The notes under the pieces were generated by a model. The model did not search any database and had not been told where the DNA came from. It saw only the letters and a program-made list of their open reading frames with translations. A stretch of DNA of 64,000 nucleotides from Tenrec ecaudatus (lineage: Eukaryota > Chordata > Mammalia > Afrosoricida > Tenrecidae), in contig NC_134535.1 of NCBI RefSeq assembly GCF_050624435.1, positions 75,202,494-75,266,493 on the forward strand. Reading direction: 5' to 3'. The translations under genes and the position numbers were made by a program. Of the stretch, positions 44,241-64,000 are shown one piece after another. Each line of letters opens with the position of its first letter. Position 1 is the first letter of the stretch.

Positions 44241-45609
44241 AGACAGGGAGCAAGGGCCTGAAGGTGCATTAGAATAGAGCCAGTCACACTTTGCATAGTA
44301 GGTAGACATCTTCTAAAAGGAAACTCCTTCCTACATGGAGGGCTGTTTACAGGGTGGACTTGAACCTTATATCCAAGGAACCTATAGCCCCTAAAAAGCT
44401 ATGCGTCAACCAAGATTATGCTATAATAAAAATTAAGACCAACACTTATCTTTAAGTCCTTCATCATTAAAACACGCACACACACAAGCATACACAAATG
44501 AAGGATTAACTGGATGCGGGAGGAGAGTGATAGGTGAAATTAGAATGATGGGCATGTCATTAATGGATGTGGAATTAGATCATGGATCTATAGGTGATCA
44601 TGGTAGGATGAGCAGTTTGAAACTACCAGCCCTCCGGAGGGAGAAAAACTGGCCTTATATCTAGGAAAGAGTGAGTCTTTACTTCCCCTGGAAGCCCAGA
44701 GAAGTTCCAGCCATGTTGTGAGTACTCCATACTAGCATCTTTGGGCGACGGAAAATAGCCTTTTGCCATCACTGCCGCTACAGGTACGCGGTGAAGATAA
44801 GCGCATGTGGTGTGGAGGAGAGCAGACACTGACCTCCCCAGAGTCGAGGTTGAGTGGGTCATGACCATCATGCAGAATCCAGGGCAGCACAAGGTTCTTG
44901 CAGACTGGTTCTTGAAGAGACAGACAGATGTGAAGGGTGGCAAACAGCCAGCTCCTGGCCAACGGTCTGGATAGCAAGCTCCATGAAGGTCTGGAACGAC
45001 AAGAAAGTTCTGGCCCCACAGAGAGGTGTGTCGCTTCTGGGGTCTTCAAGTTTGAGACCAGCAGCAAGGCCACTGGCTGCCATGGTGGAACCATTAGTGC
45101 TCCAAGAAGAAATAAGGACTGTCAAGCTTGTCTGTTAATAAATAATTCACACACATACACACATAAAGAGTTGTCTTAAAAAGTCACCAAGGAAGTCCCC
45201 CCTGATCTATAGCGTCTTATGCACTGGCATCGATTGGATGGCAGTGATTTTGAGCTTGTACTCACTCCCTCAAACGTGAAGCCATTGAATCGATTTCGAC
45301 TCCTGACTAATTTGGTATGTGTTTGACAGTTACCATTCAACCAAATTAACATACACATTGGAGCGATTAAACTGGAAGAGTTTAATATAAACTCCAAAGT
45401 ATAATAGTGGTTACTTCTGGAGAGGAGGGAGGGGCCAAAATTTGGGGTGGGGTCAATATGGACCTTCAAGTTTTCCTGGCTTTCTTTTTGGCAAGGAAAA
45501 GCATATTCATGTCTCCCAAAACCCAGCTCCCTGCAGTCAAGTCAATGCCAAGTAGGTAAAGTCAATTTGTAGTGAAATTTGCATAACAAAACATCACTAT
45601 CTCAACAAT
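44241..45609. other. STAT2 intron 1, mostly unassigned
   Basis: An AfroSINE scrap lies near 44605-44660 ('gcagtttgaaactaccagcc'), and a possible SINE tail lies near 45225-45250 ('ggcatcgattggatggcagt'). Open frames at 44623-45138 on both strands match nothing I know. Confidence 0.4.
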
Positions 45610-46075
45610 ACCCTTTTTAAAAAAATAGTTTTATTGGCATATACTTACATATAATACATTTTAGTCATTCAATCTTATTAAGAAGATTTGGACATTCTTC
45701 ATCATAATTTCGTAATTCTTTTTTTGAATGTACAAAATTAATGTTTATTCCACTTTTGTTTTTATTTAATCATTATATTGGGGGCTCATACAGCTCTTAT
45801 AATATATACATGCATCCTTGTGTTGAGCACATTTGTACATTTGTTACCATCATCATTTTCAAAACATTTTGTACTTGAGCCCTTGGTATTTTTTCCTCTC
45901 CCTCTCCCCCCCTCCCTCCCTCCCTCCTTCCCTCACCCTTGATAATTTATAAATTATTATTTTTTCATGTCTTACACTGACCAATGTCTCCCTTCACCCA
46001 TGCTTCTGTTGTCCGTCCCCCACGTAGAGGGTTATATATAAATCACTGCAATCAGTTCCCTCAGAATATTTTCTT
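45610..46075 (-). mobile_element. L1 3' ends, an older piece followed by a younger copy
   Basis: About 45615-45750 is an old A/T-rich L1 3' end ('aatagttttattggcatata'). From about 45760 a clear long-UTR L1 end starts ('taatcattatattgggggct') and continues to the 'ccgtcccccacgtagagg' block near 46075. Confidence 0.65.
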
Positions 46076-46619
46076 TTCGTGTTTGTTGTTGGCTCCCCAT
46101 TTGTCTCCCAAACCCCTAGACAACTATCAATCCAGTTGCTTAATGTCTCTATAGATCTACCTATCCTGGACTTCATATACAGAAAGTCATACAAAACACC
46201 AACAAGAAGTAGACAAAAGCCAACAACAATGACTAGACAAAACCTAGAAAACCTCAATCAAAAATAAAGCAGAAAATGTTAAAAACTGAAACAACTTCAA
46301 AATGGATCAAAAGGGAGGGCAAATGATAGCCTAAATCCATCTGCCATCATCAACTTGACAGCGCTCTGGTTCTGAGAGCACGGTTACTCAGAACTGGACG
46401 CTGGTTGGAGGTGTGTTCACTGGAGACAACCCTGCCAATGGGTTTTGAACTTTCACCTTCACCTGTAACCTGTAAAAGCAATGTAAACTCTGGCAGCATT
46501 CCCTCCTTGGGATCTGGATTTGATTTCTATAAAATCCATGGCTGGTGTGCTTCTTCCATGTGGTCTCTGTTGATGCTTTACTTAAATGACTGCTTGTTTG
46601 AAGATTAGCCATTAAGACC

Positions 46620-47116
46620 TGCAATAGTTTATTGTGCCATCTGGCCGATAAACACAAGTAGGATTGACTGAAGGGCAGAGGGATAAGTGGCTCGGTGAGC
46701 CTCGCCTTGCTTGTTCTTTGCCTCGATTTAAAGGCTACACTACCTGTGGGATGCCTAGCCTGTGGACTGTGTTGCTGTAAGTCAAGGTCCCTTTAAGCCC
46801 ACACGATTGAAATGTTCGTCTCTGGAGCTGGGGACTGACAGTTGATGACAGTTGGGGACCTACCTTGCTGTTTGCTGCCTGGATATATATAGCCCAGCTC
46901 TCTCTATAGAAAAGGGACTGGCAACTGGCAGCTCTCAAGCCTTAAAGGACTGCTAGTGTCTCACTGCTTTATAACTTAACTGTTAATTTCTTGTATCATC
47001 TATCTGTATATAATTTAACGGTTCATTTCTTGTATTATATATCTATCTTTATAAATATATTTATATATAATTACTAGCACTCTGGTTTGTCTCTCTAGAG
47101 AACCCTGTCCAACACA
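46620..47116 (+). mobile_element. Solo LTR fossil, ERVL-like
   Basis: A 497-bp unit opening TGCAATAG and closing 'tctctagagaaccctgtcc aacaca', the ERVL/MaLR style of terminus. It is flanked by a 5-bp duplication, agacc (46615-46619 and 47117-47121). It carries a 'tatatatagccc' TATA-like segment near 46883. No internal region is present. It is younger than the L1 it interrupts. Confidence 0.75.
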
Positions 47117-47134
47117 AGACCCCAGACACTTACT

Positions 47135-47375
47135 TTGTTATTATTATTTAATCATTTTATTGGGGGTTCGTACAACTCTTATCACAATCCATACATCCAT
47201 CCATTGTATGCCAAGCACATTTTGTATATTTGTTGCCTTCATCATTGTCAAAACATTTGCTTTCTACTTGAGCCCTTGGTATCAGCTCCTCACTTTTCCC
47301 CTCCCTCCCTGCTTCCCCCTCCCTCATGAACCCTTGACAATTTATGAATTATTATTATTTTGTCATATCTTACAC
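47135..47375 (-). mobile_element. L1 3' end inserted in an older L1
   Basis: Tail-side terminus 'tttaatcattttattggggg ttcgta' through 'gaacccttgacaatttatga'. The flanks cagacacttactttg (47123-47137) and cagacacttatcttt (from about 47376) form the target duplication. Confidence 0.85.
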
Positions 47376-47440
47376 TCAGACACTTATCTTTTCTGACAGC
47401 CAGGCACCATCTGGTTTCTTCACCACACTTTGCTATGACC

Positions 47441-47811
47441 CCCATATCTTAGTGACGAGAGTGAGCTCTTCATGAGGTTGAGCAACGAGTAGAGGAGCCA
47501 CTCATAGTACTTAGATTGGGGCTAGAATTAAGTGTGAGCCCCAAAGTCACGCATGTGTTTATGGCTTCTACGTGTCTCTACTTCACTTACAGGATATCAT
47601 TATCATGTTATGTTAGAGAACTTTATCAAATATCCTCCTGGGATATAAGGTGATTCTACTGATTAACTTAGTAATTTAGCCAATGATACAGGATTTCAAA
47701 CACTGTTGAGAAGACAAGACAAAATTGTACATATGTAGGCTGGCTTCAGACTGTAATACATGAATTATTGTACAGAGTAAACTCATCAGTGACTGGGCAC
47801 TGTTTTCACAA
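47441..47811 (-). mobile_element. Old L1 3' region
   Basis: Parallels 53625-54040 block by block ('gggctagaattaagtgtgag cccc', 'gtgattctactgattaa', 'ttcagactgtaatacatgaat', 'gtgactgggcactgttt'). This is a second, older L1 UTR type or another repeat of unknown family. Confidence 0.5.
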
Positions 47812-47938
47812 ATAATGGCTGCCGGGGCAGCAACAAGGGGCTCAAGCATAAGAACAGTTGTGAGGACGGTGCAGGACTGGGTGGTATTTCTGTGCCACTT
47901 AGGGTCACTTGCGTCAGAACCAACACAACAGCAGTGTG
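47812..47938 (+). mobile_element. RTE1-type LINE 3' end, truncated
   Basis: 'aatggctgccggggcagcaa caaggggctcaagcataaga', 'ggacggtgcaggactgggtg' and 'gcgtcagaaccaacacaaca gcag' are the RTE1 3' terminus. Confidence 0.8.
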
Positions 47939-47944
47939 GCCTCA

Positions 47945-48345
47945 GTCAATATTTGCCCTTTTGTGATTGACTGACTTCAGTCAGCATCATGTTCTCCAGG
48001 TCTGTCCAGGTCACAAGAAACTTTATGGTTTCATCACTGTTTTTCCAAGATGGATAGTATGTTACTGTGTGTGTATGCACCAAAGTTTCTCTACCCAGTC
48101 CTCTGCTGATGAACATTTGGGCTGTTTCCAACATCTTGCTGTTGTGAACAGTGTGGCGATGGACATGGGAGTACATACGTCACTTGTGTTGGGCTCTTAC
48201 ATTTTTCCGTGTAGACCCAGTCGAGGCACTATTGCTGGATTAGTTAGGATTTCGAGTCCAGTGATTTTAGGTCGCACCATATTGATTTATGCAGTGGCTG
48301 TACATGTAATTAACACTTTTTACATTAGCAAAGAATCACAAGACG
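47945..48345 (-). mobile_element. Old L1 ORF2 C-terminal region
   Basis: In reverse it reads as the L1 ORF2 end: 'gtgattgactgacttcagtc agcatcatg', 'gatggatagtatgttactgt', 'ctgatgaacatttgggctgt ttccaac' and 'tgtgaacagtgtggcgatgg acatggg'. It lies 300 bp upstream of the first STAT2 coding exon. Confidence 0.8.
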
Positions 48346-48604
48346 GATGATTTAATCCAATATTTCCCAAAGTGGATGATACCCAGCCCTCAGGAGTATC
48401 AGGGCTGGAACAATCCAGAGGTGGTGGTGGTGGTGGTGCATACTGCAAAAACAAATTCCTACCCTTTATCCAGGATTATGGGCTATCATACAAACGTGTT
48501 TATTTGTTTGTTTCATACAAACGTTTTTAATTGTCAGTGAGGTTCAGAGTGATTTTTTTTTTTCATGAAAAGGAGGCAGTAGGCCAAAGTTTAGGAACCT
48601 ATGA

Positions 48605-64000
<15,396 letters not shown>

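Larger units (their letters stand above)
46460..47440 (-). mobile_element. Older L1 3' UTR split by an LTR and a younger L1
   Basis: Blocks 'tggctggtgtgcttcttcca tgtgg' and 'gattagccattaag' (to 46619) continue at 47117 with 'agaccccagacacttacttt', and again after 47375 with 'cagacacttatcttttctga cagccaggcacc'. The order matches the young L1 UTR but with more divergence. Confidence 0.7.

Overview
This window is nuclear DNA from a placental mammal, almost certainly an afrotherian and most likely a tenrec (for example Echinops). The evidence is the tRNA-derived AfroSINE family, RTE1/BovB-type LINEs, a recent L1 lineage with a very long 3' UTR, and 'SPIN'-type hAT DNA transposons, which among Afrotheria are known from tenrecs. 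The species call is an inference from repeats and cannot be proven from one window.

Three conserved gene positions lie on the + strand in the order TIMELESS - APOF locus - STAT2, the same order as on human 12q13. (1) TIMELESS covers 7621-19410. All 28 coding-bearing exons can be traced, and they add up to 3627 nt, or 1208 codons plus stop. Bases 1-7620 are probably its first intron. (2) The APOF locus holds two genes: an intact APOF-like paralogue (CDS 35815-36573) and APOF proper (CDS 38918-39712). Both keep a signal peptide, four aligned cysteines and an RARR/S furin-type site. (3) STAT2 begins at a CpG-rich promoter near 40.9-41.4 kb. Its first coding exon starts at 48653 and 18 coding exons are visible, up to the end of the linker domain at 63623. 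The SH2 and transactivation exons lie beyond the window.

Almost everything else is transposon-derived. The TIMELESS-APOF gap (19.4-35.8 kb) is a stack of L1 3' UTRs with solo LTRs nested inside. STAT2 intron 1 (about 41.4-48.6 kb) holds L1, AfroSINE and LTR insertions. STAT2 intron 8 (52160-61012) is swollen to 8.85 kb, largely by an old L1 that was hit by a younger L1 and by a 3.0-kb SPIN/Buster-group hAT element with recognisable transposase, which itself took two L1 insertions. Short SPIN derivatives lie in TIMELESS introns and in the intergenic gap. One ends 27 bp before the TIMELESS exon 2 splice site.

No RNA genes, CRISPR arrays or prokaryote-like systems are present. The most interesting items are the transposase-bearing SPIN copy alongside its short derivatives, the SPIN element at the TIMELESS splice acceptor, the intact APOF-like tandem paralogue, the altered APOF start region, and a small unidentified processed retrocopy with a perfect target-site duplication.
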